NCBI GenBank assembly: GCA_030248195.1 | Contig: JASAND010008729.1 | Coordinates: forward strand, 1-64,000 | DNA: 64,000 nt | Origin: Trissonchulus latispiculum | Lineage: Eukaryota; Nematoda; Enoplea; Enoplida; Ironidae | Direction of reading: 5' to 3' | In this document: positions 1 to 13,200 of the stretch, one piece after another | How the letters are laid out: every line of letters begins with the position of its first letter | Numbering within the stretch: the stretch's first letter is position 1 | Translations under genes and position numbers: made by a program | Notes under the pieces: model-generated | Databases searched by the model: none | Seen by the model: the letters and a program-made list of their open reading frames with translations, nothing else | Told to the model about the DNA's origin: nothing

Positions 1-195
1 TGTACTTCGTTCAGTTACGTATTGCTAAGTCTGTTTTTGAATCAGCTTTTCGTTTTGTAAAGTTTTGAGGTAAAGGTAAAGGTAGAGGTAAAGAGGTAAA
101 GTATTGTGGAATAGTTTATTGAGCACATGGGCAAGGTTGCTTGCTTGATCCCAAATTAGGTCAATTTACAAAATGTGACCATTTAAGTGACTGAC

Positions 196-2579
196 TTCGA
201 AAAGGATACGGTCCGACCGTACTCCGCCGTTGTACAGCCGGAAATGCACTGTTGCTGGCAATCAGCCATAACACTGTCGTTACCAATGGAACTGGCCATC
301 CAGATACATTCAACATTGTCCACTCCCGAGCAAATGGGGACGCTGGGATCGTAGGACGGATCGTCCGAAACGATCAACGGTTTACAGTTTTTCCCGCACT
401 TATTGATCAAGCCCTTCATGTAGCAACGTGTCAGGCAGGTCTACAAAAATGGTACATACACAGCTACAAGTATTAGCGAATACAAATGTACAAAAGCAAT
501 ACAACAATACAAGATTAGATGGTTGAAGGGTGTATAACTCTGGACGCATGAAACTATATCGATTCGATTTCTGAAGTTATCTTAGCATATGTAGATTAAT
601 TCCAAAAACAGAATTCAGCTCTACTAGTTACTATATAGGGTACAGGCACTCATACCCCGACTACAGGACTGTTAACAGTAGGACAATAGTCAAGACCTAT
701 CTCGATTTCAGTTTAAGTTTCAACTTCATATTATTCACTTTCATTACATATCATTAAAACTGATATTGTTGAGCATCAACGTCTCATGTGAAGTTGGATT
801 TGAACTTCGAAAGGTTGAAATAAGCGTAATATCCAGTACATCAGAGTGGTCAGAGTAATTGTCAGGAATTCTTCAATCTGTATTGGAACCCACCCTAGTC
901 ACTCTCTATTCTAATTTCAGCCTTTCACATTACATTATGATTACTCTAAGTTTGCATAGTAAGTAAGTACATTGGTTACACTTACGGACGGAGGATCGCC
1001 TATCAGCACACGCTTTAAGAGCATGCCACAGGCCCCAAAGTCATATGGCTCCTCATATTTTGCTGCATTTGGCAACTTTGATATTTATTGAAAAAAACTA
1101 GAAACGCCTGCAGCGGCACTACGGGTCTAGCTTTTCGCATATTTTAGGTATTCAATTTTGCCCTTCAATTTATTTCCTTTTTTGATAACTACATCATTTC
1201 ATTTCATGGATGTTCTCAAATCCAGAAAACTGGAATGTTACAAACTAACAACTTGCTATCGCTGACTATAGCTTGTACGTTTTGACAACTTATAGGATTG
1301 TAACACAGTTTCATTTAAATACTTCAAAAACCATTCATTGCTACACCACATTATTAATTATTTAATTAAGATCTGATTAACCTGCTGACTGTCTTGAACG
1401 GGGTAATCCCTACAAGGCCTTTTCTTCTGGCTGATGCTGTCCGTTCGCAGTTCTCGTAAATAGATGACGGCCTCATATCCCACCGGAGCATGGATGTAGT
1501 CGTTGGACATTCCGGTGAGATGATGGACCAATGGGAAAACGATTCCACTATTCCATTCAATGCCTGGGGACTGTCGTGAGACCGTTGGTAGCGTAACGTG
1601 GATGCCGAAACCTGAAAATGTTAAAGGTTCTATTAGAGAAAATATCAGAATGGCCATCAGGAAATCAAATTCCTGCGGATATAAATTTAAATTTAGATGG
1701 TCATAGTTTCAGTCCGAATAAGATTAAAGTTTTGAAATATCAGCAACGAAGAAAGATGGAGAGCAGCAGTATCAACGACTCTCGCTACCCTGCGAGATTA
1801 GCTAAGCGGTAGCGTTTTAGTTCAGTTTAGTTTTAGGTTAGTTCAGTTTAGCGATTGAAGATCCCTGGTGTCATTTCGATCCCGGCAGCTGTTCGCAAAG
1901 TTTTCTTGCAGTGCTGGCTGATTTCATCCCTACTGGCTGAAGCTAGATCGCCTGAATCTGCTCGAAACTTTATACGCTTAATAAACACGGCGCTTGCCTG
2001 AGGCCATCCCAGTAAATGTTTGATTTTTGCCGACAACCTCCGGACAAATTCCGTACGGCAGGATGCGCTGGTTGCCGCTACAACAGGCATCACCTGCCAT
2101 GGTAATCCCACTGATATAGCAGGCAAATACCAGCTCTGAACATTTGTAGGAAATATTCTGTATCATTCCCATAGTGTCCATGTTTTCCTTTGTCTGAATA
2201 TCGGCAACCTTTGGTTCCATAGCTGGTGCCAGCTTGTGCAGTGTCTTAGCCGTGTTTGAGAGATCCATGTAGCTGTGAACGGCGCCATAGTAGAAGTAGG
2301 AGTTGAGGTAAAGATTTAGCTCATTATTATTGCTGGTCAGAGCGTTCAGTCGACCGGATTCGAATCTAAAATCAAGAAACGAAATGCTTAAATCGGCGGT
2401 ATAAAATGAGAAAAGGGTGCCGTGTTCTGCTGCTTTGATGCTTGTCTGTTTGCCCTTTTAGCCGTTTCTAGGGTTGATTCACACCTTTGGTGTTTTGCGG
2501 CCAATCGGAAACGACTGGTACTGTTTGCTTAAATAAGCTTTTGTATTCGGCTTTTTATATGGTTTTAAGATTTGTTAGC

Positions 2580-2670
<91 letters not shown>

Positions 2671-5450
2671 CAGTATTATGGAATTATTTTGAAAGATAAA
2701 GGGATTTCAAACTTTCGACGAATTTTTGATGAGAATGAAATTCATTATAAACCAATTCAGTATAAGTCAATCAGTACAAACAGAATGTGTCAGGTGACGC
2801 GAAAACAGAAACAGCAATCCAGCAGGTCAGCAAAAGCTAAAAATGCTGTATTAAAAACAGGCACCTTCAATAGGGACAGTCGGAAACGGGCAAACGGTCA
2901 ATTAGCAAAAAGAGTAAGCACCACTTTGTCCTTTTTGAAAACGGACAACCGGAAAAGCAAACAAACGGGCAAAACTACAAACGGGAAATAAGTATGAACT
3001 TCACTTCTGAAGCTGTCTATTAACTACTGTTGTTTCCATAAGAGATTTTAGTTTCAGTTTTAGTCATCGACTCACGATATATAATCACTGTTATAGTTTC
3101 AGTTTCAGGCGGAGTTTCCGTTCCTCAGTCTCAGTAAAGAAGTACTCCACTGAAGAATATTAACGAAATAGCGGTCTAAAACCTTCAAGTCGTCATGCAT
3201 TGGGAAAAGATCGAGTTTCAGTCGGATTTTTCTGCTGAAACTGAAACCTATACAGAAAGTTTGCAATTTTATTTTTCTTCATGAAACACTCATCAAAAAC
3301 AATTCAAATTCCTTCTATTTTGAAAGAAATTTTAACAATACAAATTAAAAAATTACATAGATTTTATTAAATCCGTTGAAGAATTGTAATGGCCAAGTCT
3401 GCTTTCCGTCCGCTCACCGCCGTTTTTTATTTCAGGTGAAAAACAACTTTCTAGCATCAACTACATTATAATTTACGCAGAAGTACTAAGAATTAAACGT
3501 GTTAGCAGATTCTTAGATTCTTACAAACAAATTATCAAAAATTAGACTTGATTTATGAATTTTTACACATATAATATTCCAAGTACTTGCTGCCCGCTCA
3601 CCCAAAATGGGCAGGTATTGGAATAAAAATTAGTGTTGTGCGTTGGCTGGTGCTGCCAATGGCCGGCCATTGGCCGGCCAAGCCATTGGCCGTTGGCCGA
3701 AAAAATCTCAGCCAGTTGGCCGTTGGCTGATGGCCGTTGGCCGGCCAATGGCCGTCTTCTGGCGAAGCTAAAATTCAGGTACTGATTTTGTGTGTTGCTG
3801 AATTCAAATTTGTTACATAATGTGTTACATAATTTAATTTTGCTGCATAATATCGCGCACATATTGCATTATAATCGTTACATAGATACATTACTACAGA
3901 TTTTCAGTTTACTACAGATTTTCAGTTTACCTACATAAGATGTTGACACTTAGCTCCAACTTTGCAATACGTCAGTACTCATTTATCGTAGTTACAATTA
4001 TTTTTCAATAAAATTTGCTAATTGCATGCAAATTTTAATTGTGCTAACAACTTCGTTTTAAAATTTGTCTAGTGGTTAATGTCTTATCATTGTCTCATTG
4101 TAGTCCTCCAGCAAAGTTAAACAGAATTATCGCGGATTGGAGCTAGAGTTTGGAAAAACCATTTTGAATAAAGTTTAATTAAGTTGAAGTATAATTAAGC
4201 ACGGTAGACGAATAAAAATAGGAAATTCCATTATCCAAAGTTGGCAAATAGCTAAATAACGGCCAGTGACTTACAAACTGCCAACGGCCAACCAGCGGCC
4301 AACGGCCAACGGCCAATTGGCTGGCCAACTTCAAACTCTGGCCAAGCCAAGCCAAGCCAACCAAGGAAAATTTCGGCCAATCCCGACACTAATAAAAATT
4401 TGAGAAAGATTTAGCTTAATTTTTAATTTTTCAAATGCCACTGTTCATTCTCGATCAAATGATTCTAAAAAATTTTTCTTCGCTAACACCCGCTCATTCT
4501 GGGTGAACGGGCGGGATGCACTGCACTACGCAGTGTATACTTAAAATCTTATATGTGCAAAAATTCAAAAATTAAATTGAATTTTTTATAATCTGTTTGT
4601 AAAAATCTGCTAACACGTCTAATTCTTGGCATGTAGTTCTGCGTCAATTGTAATGCAGTTGATGCTAGACAATTGTTTTTCACCTGTACTAGAATCAGCT
4701 ATGGACGTGAAGCAGACTGGCAATTACAGGTCTTCTACAGGTTTAATAAAATTTAAGTCCATTTTCTAATTTTTATCTCTAAAATTTCCTACAACAGAAG
4801 GAATTTGGATTGTCAGTGATGAGTGGATTATGATGATAAATAAAATTGCAAACTTTCTGCAGAATGGCTCAAAAATTGGTGTGCAGCGTTAACCTCCAGC
4901 ACACCACTGACCACTGTAAAATTAAGTTTAAGAAATAAACCAGAGCGGATCAAAGAAAAATAAGAGGTAGATCAAAAAGTACTCCACCCAAGGATCATCC
5001 CTCAAAAGGTCTTGGGTCTGACTCAAGGAGTGGTACATACGTTCAATAGCGCTAACAAATATTTTCTAAATTATTGAAAGTTACTGTTGGCTAATACAGT
5101 GCTGGGTTGGTGTACCGTTCACCCATAACAAGGATTTAATGCGTATGGTCAATAACGATCCCTTGCCATAAGCCAGCTTAGAATTAAGAGTGGTTCCGTA
5201 TCCGAGCTTACCTAGAAAAGGGACATATGGGGACATTGGGTATTTTCATTTCCGGAAACTCCTCTGCGTAGACCTCAGACGAGACCGGGGCGTCCACGAA
5301 GGTCTTGACGGTCTCATACATGTAGTAACCACTGGCCCCCAGACCCAAAATTAGGGCACAGATCCAAAATACCCTAAGACATTTTCCTGATGTTATAACA
5401 TCAGGAATCCCGTGAATTGAGGTCTCCAAAAGGACGTCCCACTTTGCCAT
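196..5450 (-). CDS. DEG/ENaC (amiloride-sensitive) sodium channel subunit, paralog 1, 3' part outside window
   Basis: Exons on the minus strand: 5450-5212, 2365-1989, 1611-1382, 440-about 196; all phases join. The protein would be a trimeric cation-channel subunit of the plasma membrane. Exon 1 (start ATG at 5450) carries the His-Gly gating motif (H13-G14 in TSIHGIP), TM1 at about residues 24-46 and the IPNVPIC block that matches the family FPAVTIC. Exon 2 has the ELVFACYISG and LPYGIC segment (family YGxCY region). Exon 3 has FGIHVTLP. Exon 4 starts TCLTRCYMKGLINKCG and ends with the CxxxCxxxC...Y pattern (QQCISGCTTAEY) that precedes the pre-TM2 region. The exon 4 donor is either GAA/GTCAGT at 196 or slightly further on. 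TM2 is not in the window. Intron 1 (2.8 kb) is full of repeats. A sequence like a 3' splice site (CCTGGCAG) lies one base before the ATG and may accept a spliced leader. Family is secure; the ion and physiological role are not. Confidence 0.9.
2583..2663. repeat. (AT)n microsatellite
   Basis: An uninterrupted AT dinucleotide run of about 80 bp in intron 1 of the first DEG/ENaC gene. The long YIYIYI reading frames across it come from the repeat and are not genes. Confidence 0.98.
3284..4830. repeat. Foldback (long inverted-repeat) element interrupted by a hAT-like MITE
   Basis: The reverse complement of about 3284-3610 aligns with about 4484-4830. Shared blocks include the GCTAACACGT(C/T)TAATTCTT stretch, GTAGTTGATGCTAGA and GTTTTTCACCTG. 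Between the arms sits a separate transposon (3631-4391). A diverged copy of the right arm and its flank lies at 39160-39700. It has no coding capacity. The outer limits are approximate; the right end may extend to about 4990. Confidence 0.75.
3631..4391. mobile_element. hAT-like non-autonomous element (MITE) with 8-bp target duplication
   Basis: The element is flanked by a perfect 8-bp direct repeat ATAAAAAT (3623-3630 and 4392-4399). Its termini are inverted: left TAGTGTTGTGCGTTGGC, right end reverse-complemented TAGTGTCGGGATTGGCC. An 8-bp target duplication and TAGNG-type ends are typical of hAT transposons. Subterminal sequence is rich in GGCCAACGGCC/GGCCGGCC motifs in opposite orientations, which could fold into hairpins or bind transposase. 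There is no transposase frame. A fragment with the same end sequence is at about 45053-45148. Confidence 0.85.
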
Positions 5451-8300
5451 CCTGCCAGGTCTTAGCCTACCTCAGCCCTACTGAAAGCGAAGTTACACCT
5501 TAAGCTGTAGTAAGCCCTAAAGATGCTATGAAAAACAAGTGGGGGCTCGTTGAACTTGGAACAGTGAATCACAATTTTTTTTACAAAGAAACCTATTGCT
5601 TTGCAGTTTTAGGATCAAACGCAATGTCTCCAAGCTAACATGAACTAGCATCCAAAAATTTTGAAGCGTACGTAGAGTTTTCCATTTTTCTCTTTTCTAC
5701 GGTTCCCACCCGTTCTTAGACCAACAATAGGCTTAAGCCAATATTAATTAGTAATTGACTATTAATTTTTAATTGCAACCAGCTAAACCAGGCTGACACT
5801 GGATCCAGGCAACAACGCAATCAGTGCTTCAGATGCAGTCCTTTAGGCTGAGCAGTATTATGAGATAGGAAATTGGTCACTAGCTATTTTCAATGCTAGC
5901 TATGATTTTGTAATTGAATAAATAACTAGAAAAGAAATAACTGGAATCTGACAGCACTCCTATGGGGTAGCCATTGTCATTAAAATCAATTTAATTAAAT
6001 GTAATTATCTTATTATATTAATGTTTAATTTATTTATTAAAATCAATTTAATTAAACATTAAAAATCATTGTCAGACTTGTCTTTTTGCTCTCCCATCGT
6101 AGAGAATTTACAAAGTTTCGAAACTCAAAGTGATATTTTAGCAGGGATGTGATTTCTGTATTGGACCACGCTAAGTTCAAACCTCCCATAATTTATTGAT
6201 TTGGCGAAATTCGATTGTTTCAGTTCGTAGGAGAACCGAACGAAACTGAAAATTTTTTGAACATGAATCTGAAGTTAGTTTTTTGATGCAGTTACTCAGA
6301 TCTGTATTAGTCAACTTCTTATATATGCAGCTTTTATGCAGAATCGAAATGTTACGAACTCAACCTGGTCGAAAACAGATCCATACCAAATTGTCAATTT
6401 TTGGCGGATCGGCCGAATTTGAACTGGATTTCCAAGTTTGAAAGGCGGGGGCGAACCAGACAATTTTATTTGGCATCTGAAAATGTTTTAGAGTTCTTAA
6501 ATTAAATGAAGCAATGAAGAAACCAAACGCAAGCTGAAAGTCCGTTTCGAAATTTTTTATATAAGCAAGTGCCTCAGATTGGCACAGTGGTTTACAAGGG
6601 TGGCAGACCAAAGACTTACAAATTTTTCCAAAATTGCCTTCACAGATAGTTTGTTTCAAAAGCTGTTAATATTTGAAACATTTTGAACTTTATTTTAGAA
6701 TTCCTTCAGATCTTTAAAAGGATCTGAAGGAAAGCCAACCATTCAGGACAAAACTCGGCGTTCTGGCATCGTTCGGGACCAGATTTTTAGCTATCTGGGA
6801 AACCGCTCATATTATCATTTAGTTAGATTTTTCCAGACGCGCAATTTTCCAACAGTTATCCTTAAAGGTGGAGTGGGAACAACCTATCTTTATTATCAGT
6901 TATCAATGATTATTAATCATAGGACAACCGTGATTGTATAGTCTGTTCTGAGATCGTACTTTAAAACAAATCATTAGGAATAACCCTATTTTCTAGAAAT
7001 CTAACATTCTAACCATAAAATTATTTTTATCTCGCCTAAAGGCGAGATAGCTGTTAACGAAACTGGGTCTGTTTGAACTGTACAGGAACTAGGCTTAAAA
7101 TTGTGCCTATCAATAGCACAGCACTCGTTAGTTTTAACGTTTTTGCCCGGAGGGGGCTTTGTTCTAATGTTGAACTTCAGGTACCTGCTCTTTCGCGACA
7201 TTATGTTTCCTGCAACCACTTCAACTCAATGTTCTAAAAATTTTATATTTTTGTGAAACTTCTGGCAGGGGGCTTGGCATAACTTTGTTTTGTATGACAA
7301 AAATATTAAGTACATTCCCCCGCCGGTTGAAGGTTGAAATTAGCTTTCATTGGCCCATTCAACAACATGCAAACTAGGATTGAGTGAACGTTGTCAGTTT
7401 GAAGAAAGAAGCTCTGTGTTGGTACGCGCTTGATTTGATAGCTATAGGATGCGACTTGCAGGTGACTGGGACTTCAACTGTCACAATGTTTTCAAAATTT
7501 ATGCGAAAACTAACATACTATATAGGTAATCAAACTTTGAAATCATCGAACTAGTATTGATTATTGATTCTGGATGGCTGATTCTGGTGAGGGGGTCATC
7601 CACTGTACCTGGAGAAGAAAAACGAAACCGGATTCTCCAGCTCTTTCAGCCCAAAACCGAAGAATTCTAGTTTTTCGACAGCCTTCGGCGTCGCTTCACC
7701 CCCATTTCCCCTCCGCAAACCTTATCGCCTCCTGCATGCGTCTGACCGTAACCAGTGTATGGGAGACTATTTATCAAGATTGAGGATTTGGCAAGAGTTT
7801 GGACGGCTGCCACTATAAGCGTTTGTAGCGACCTGACATGGAGGCGATTTTTTTCTGAGAGGGTGAATGAATAGAAGCCTAATTTTCCAAATCTTTTGCT
7901 CAAAATTTGCCAAAAACAAGATTAAAACTTATTCGGTTACTCTCTGCGGCGAGATCATGCTCCTTTTAGGAGCCGACTTGTTAAATTGTTGTTTAGTCAT
8001 CTTTTATTCGGCAGACTCGCATTTCCAACATTTGAACATATATAAATACGTAATTGATTTTTAATACTCGGTTATTGTAATTTGCTTTAAAAACTTTATA
8101 GTGAATAATTTTAGTTCATGCCCTCTAGACAACACTGGAAAACACAGTTTAACAACAGGTTAACACAGTGCTGGCAGATATCTGCGAAGTTAACGTAAGT
8201 GATTCGATACCTGGCGCTACGGTGGCATCGCACATCTTCTACCGAGAAGTAATTGTGGATTATGATGGATGCTCTGGTAGGTAGTGTTGTTGACATCATG
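5451..8300. other. Intergenic region without recognisable gene
   Basis: This is the spacer upstream of the first DEG/ENaC gene. It is AT-rich, with palindromic ATTTAATTAAAT stretches at about 5980-6065. Reading frames in it (for example at 7574-7903) are short and overlap on both strands without motifs. I see no gene or RNA. Confidence 0.5.
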
Positions 8301-8308
8301 ACTACATT

Positions 8309-10116
8309 CAGAGTTGGAAGTGGGTCGAAATTTCGTGACCCGCGGGTACCCGCGACCCGCGGACCCCTGACCCTCGACCCGCGACCCACGACCCGCGACC
8401 CACTGAGATTTTGGCGACCCACTTGACCCACTTCTTTAATTTGGACATTTCCGCATGTTTAAGAACTCTATAGCATGCAACGAGCAAAATTAACCTTTTA
8501 AACCTGAACATACTGAAGTATTAAAACTTTCAAACAAAAATTTGACAAGTTCAAAGCTAACTCCATTAGATTTCGTCTTCGTTTTCGGTAGTTCTGAGCA
8601 AGCTATGCTATCGCAGAAGTGTTGGGACCTCGATCTGTCACTAGAGTCAGGCATTTAGGCAACGTTATGAAGATAAAGATGGCTTGATGACCATAGCTGG
8701 GGCCCCCAGATTAAATCCAAGTTTTAATGACTTTATTGTGCACCCTGCTGTGTAGTTTCCAATTTGAAGTCTAATAGAAAGTTCAAAATAATGGTCAACT
8801 TTATCTAGTGTACAGTTCAAGGTTCAGCTAAAGGAGAGAGCCAGCAATGAATATAAAAAGAAAACAAACTGTACATAATGTTGCTAGCTCAGACTTAACT
8901 TATAATAAAAAGTATAAAACTAAATTTTAAAATTACGTTTTAAACGAAATTTTAAAATCATTTGTTTTATCTCTATTCAAAGCTGCCAGTCATTTCCAAA
9001 GTCAGCCTACAATATATACTAACTTTAAGATTTCAAGAGTTTTCATTACTAAAATTTACCTATATAATTACTTGTACTTGTGCTTGTTTATTTTGACGCT
9101 ATCCGTGGAATAGATAGCAAAAGAAAAATTTTTAAATTTCCTTTTTATAGCCATATTTCATTTAATTTATATAGTTAGACAGCTTTATTTGTATCTTTGC
9201 ATCACTATGGTTTGTTTTCCTCTTATGTTCATTGCTGCCCCCCTCCTTTAGCTGAACCCTGAACTCTGCACTAGATAGAGTTAACCGTCATTTGACCTTT
9301 CTATTAGACTTCAAACTTCACAGCAAGGTGCATAATAAAGTCATTAAGACTTGGATTTTATCTGGGGGCCTCAGCTATGGTCATCAAACCATAAAGATAA
9401 ATTTGCTTGTAGCAATTTCATAAAAGGTCAGCCCCATTCTGATTAAATTTTACAGCTGCGTGACGTTTACGGCAGGAGTATTTATATATTACTGTCCACT
9501 CCCAACTTGGGTATGATAGCAAACTACCATTTTAGTGGTTTGGGTACCCGTGGTACCCGTTTAGTGGTTGTATAGCATACACATTATTTATTAGTCCCAA
9601 TAGTACATAGTACAAATTAAATTAGGAATGATCATAAGTCGCAGAACTATGTGGAAATTTTAAGCTTGGCATGTAAATATCTACTAGAGGAAGCAGTTCT
9701 TCAAGCTCTGCAGGCTACGTAAGCTATCAGCATTGTTTTTGCAGAAACGGTTTGTCAGTCAATCAGTGGCATTAAAGGCTTTGAGTGATAATAAAATATT
9801 TATGCCAATGAGTATGTCAGGGAAATGTTACTGAAATATTTTTGACTGAAGATTCAAGACAGATTTAATAGAAATAAACAATGTTATCATAAAAGCAATA
9901 TTATAATATATAAACACATTCAAAAGAGCCAAAAGTTAAAGAAAAATTAAAAATTTAATATAAATTGTAAATTTTCTGGTGAAATTAGCTCAAAATTTAG
10001 CGAAAAATTTGTGTGAACAAAAATAACTCTTGACCCGCTCTGACCCGCGGGTACCCACTGACCTGAAAGTCGACCCGCGGGTACCCGTGGGTACCCGCGA
10101 CCCACTTCAAACTCTG
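8309..10116. mobile_element. hAT-like MITE containing a nested second MITE
   Basis: The terminal inverted repeat is CAGAGTTGGAAGTGGGTCG on the left; the right end reverse-complemented reads CAGAGTTTGAAGTGGGTCG. Flanks are ACTACATT (8301-8308) and ACTATATC (10117-10124), a probable diverged 8-bp target duplication. Inside each end are clusters of GACCCGCGGGTACCCGCG-type repeats. A separate element at 8681-9390 sits inside. A fragment with the same end (CAGAGTTGGAAGTG) occurs at about 39719. No transposase is encoded. Confidence 0.75.
8681..9390. mobile_element. MITE family with long TIRs (GGCTTGATGACCATAGC), nested
   Basis: It is bounded by a perfect 8-bp direct repeat ATAAAGAT (8673-8680 and 9391-9398). 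Inverted arms of about 170 bp start GGCTTGATGACCATAGCTGG on the left; the right end reverse-complemented starts GGTTTGATGACCATAGCTGA. The arms share CCCCCAGAT(T/A)AAATCC and TTAATGACTTTATT. The interior is AT-rich and non-coding. A second copy of the family, at 18530-21311, also has a perfect 8-bp duplication. Confidence 0.85.
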
Positions 10117-10259
10117 ACTATATCCGATGAAATGAATACGGCTAATGAATCTAATGTTGCCTAAGGAAGAAATAGTGACAAAACCTCGTGCTTATTTCAG
10201 CCAGTACTTTTTTATTATAAAAACATTGGGAGAAATTAGCAAAATCAATGAATGTCAAA

Positions 10260-13200
10260 CTAAAAATACATATGCAATAACATCTTAAACAGCACACATA
10301 ACCAGACCAGTACTTCAATCAAAGAAAGAGCGGACGCGCCGGCAGCTATTCCCAAAAGGCCAGCGAAGTTTGGGAACAGCTCTGTGACCTGAAATGAAGA
10401 TTGCACGCAGTCAGAAGTATTTATTTAGATATATTTCAGCTGCAATGTTCTAAATTCGTAAATAGTAAACAAATAAACAAATGGATTATTTCGAAAGTGG
10501 AACATTTATGATGCAGTATTAGGAAGATTAGGAAATTTCCGGCTATAGACGTCGCTTTAATTAATCTTCAAGCTACGTTGAAACCTGAGCAGAAACAAGT
10601 TTTGTTACTTCAACATGGTCTAAAGTTAACGTTAACGTTAACGTTAATCTATATATCCTTCAAGCATTTCTATATCAATCTTATGTTTTGCTATTGTGCG
10701 TTTAATGCGTAAATATTAATCCTTGTTGTTAGTTAGTATTTCATTACCGTATACACAGGTTCTTCGCGATACAGCATAAATGTTGTAGTCTGGAGATATA
10801 CATTTGCTTGAGTTAGCCTAATTTAAACAAGGCACATAAAATAGAACGTCACTCACTACTATGGATAACTATTTCTTATTTTGTGATACAGTACTACAAA
10901 CAAGATATTGATTCTGCTGACTCATCTGTTCACTTCTGTTTAAAAGACTGATCAGCCATCCGTAGTCAAAGTTTAAAATGAGCTTAAAAAATGTCGAAGA
11001 ATCGAAATGATTGTGAGAGTACATCATATGTTAACACGGTATCCGATTCTAGGGATCTACCCCTACTTTAACAAACGGTTCCCTAAAAAAAACTCCAAAA
11101 CTTTAAGATGGTCTAATCTAAATTAACAAAAATTGCGAAGTTTATAGTTTTTAAATAAAATAAATTGATTGATACTAAATTAAATTGATACTTGCTACGA
11201 AAGTTTGTTTGCAGGTAACTTATTGTTGATGCTTTTAATTCATATTAATATTATTATTTATTAGATTTTTAGTGTACAACAATTGTAATTACTTACGCTC
11301 TTTTGCCCCAGAGTACCTGAAACAATAAATGAATAAACTCTGCCAAATCACTCCAATTACTGTCATACTCGTTCACAATAGGAAGTTTTTACTTAGTGTA
11401 GGGTTTAAACCGAAACTGTCAGATTATAGAAACAGACTGGTAGGTACACTGCAGCAGTCCTGGGGCCGGTCCTATCAATGTTGTTAACCCGGGTTAACTC
11501 ACTAACCCGGGCTAAAATTGGGTTACTAACCCGAACCCCGTCCAAACAAAACTTGGCTTAACCCGGGTTTCATATCGGGGTTAACAGACCATTTTGGGGT
11601 TAGTGCTAACCCCGATCCAATCATTAAACCCGGGTTTAGAAATCAGGGTTAAAACGGGGTTAAGTAGGCCAAAACTTAACCCTCCTCACCTAGAAGGGTT
11701 AAGTCCTTAACCCGGGTTAGCGTAGGCAATTTTCTACACGCAAACGTAATTTAACACTTCAAGCAGCCTGCAAGTGAAAATGGGTTAACCCCATTTTGCT
11801 CACTTGAAGCAGCCTTCGCCTGAAAACGGGTTAACCCCGTTTTGCTCATTTCGAGCTGCCTAGCTTGAAAACGGGGTTAACCCCGTTTAAACCCGGGTTA
11901 GCGTAACCCAACCCCAAAAATGTTTGATTGGGCTGGGTTAACCTCGGGGTTATCCCAACCCAGAAATTTTGGGGTTAACCCCAAAATGATGCCTAACCCG
12001 GGTTAAGCGTAACCCTGTTTTGATAGGACTGGCCCCTGTTGATTACTTTTCTTATTTCCATCCAGCCGGTCTTCTGAAACCAGCCAGCCAGAAACGGCCA
12101 GCTGGCAGCTGGCAGTGTGACAAATAATAGCATATAAAATTTATCCGCACCATTTCAAATTCTATTTACTAGGGGCACAACTAAACCGTTGAAATACAAG
12201 TCCAGAAGGTTGGCTTGCATCTAACGGCTGGCCGGTTAACCGGCCTTCCGGCTGAGTGTTCCAGTGTGTTTGTTTGCTGCTTCCTAATTTAGAAAAGTGT
12301 CATTTCTGCTAAAATAATAGTAAGTATAAACAAAATGCTTACCATACTTTGGTTCATGGGAGCATATGCAGTTACAGTTACGTCGAAATACTCATTTCTG
12401 AAAAATGGACTCAGCATAACAATTGAAACTGTTGCTGTCGATCTTGCTGTCGATCAGCAGTGGTGTGGATGAGAATTTACGCTTGACTATTAGTTAGTAT
12501 CAGTTAGTTTACGTTGTCTATTCCATACATGGAATTCCCCAGACAACCGGTGAGAAAAACTTTTCGTAAAAATTCCTACCTTCGTCTGCAAACCATATTG
12601 TGTTCATTTTCTAACCAAAGGAGGGTGCTGATGGAAAATTAATATCTTTATCTCCTTTGTAATTTCATGGCTATAAAGCTTAGTGAAGTGAAAACTATTC
12701 TTAGTTTTAAGCTTAATCGTGCACAACTGTTGGGTTCACTACCATTTCAGCTTCGTTTTTTGTGAGGTTTACACTACTTGATGTATCCACTGATCACTTT
12801 ACCATTTTGCCAAGTCAATGTTCTGAATTATTTTTTGTTCTTTCCTCAGATAGTCTGTTGAACTATCAGTGGTTTCGTTAGTAGTTTTTTGATTGACGTC
12901 ATCTAATTCGCCGATTCACTAGGATTTAGATTGTTGCTAAGACACGTATTATTTAACAAATTAATATGCGTTTAATTTTAGAATATTAATATTGATAATA
13001 ACAAACAATATTAATTAATCGTTTAAGTCCACTGTGATAGTCATTGAAGAAGTTCTTTGCCGTGGAACAAGATTTAGACGCAATATCGCAAACGAGCAAT
13101 CAAAACTACGAAGAGAAGTTGAAACATTGCATTAAAGCTAACCTGCAAGGACTTGGACAATCGCATTTTGTTGTCCAATTTCCAAGATTGTCCTCAAATC

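Noticed and set aside
2487..2991. Long plus-strand frames with tyrosine-isoleucine repeats
   Set aside because: They are translations of the (AT)n microsatellite and its flank.
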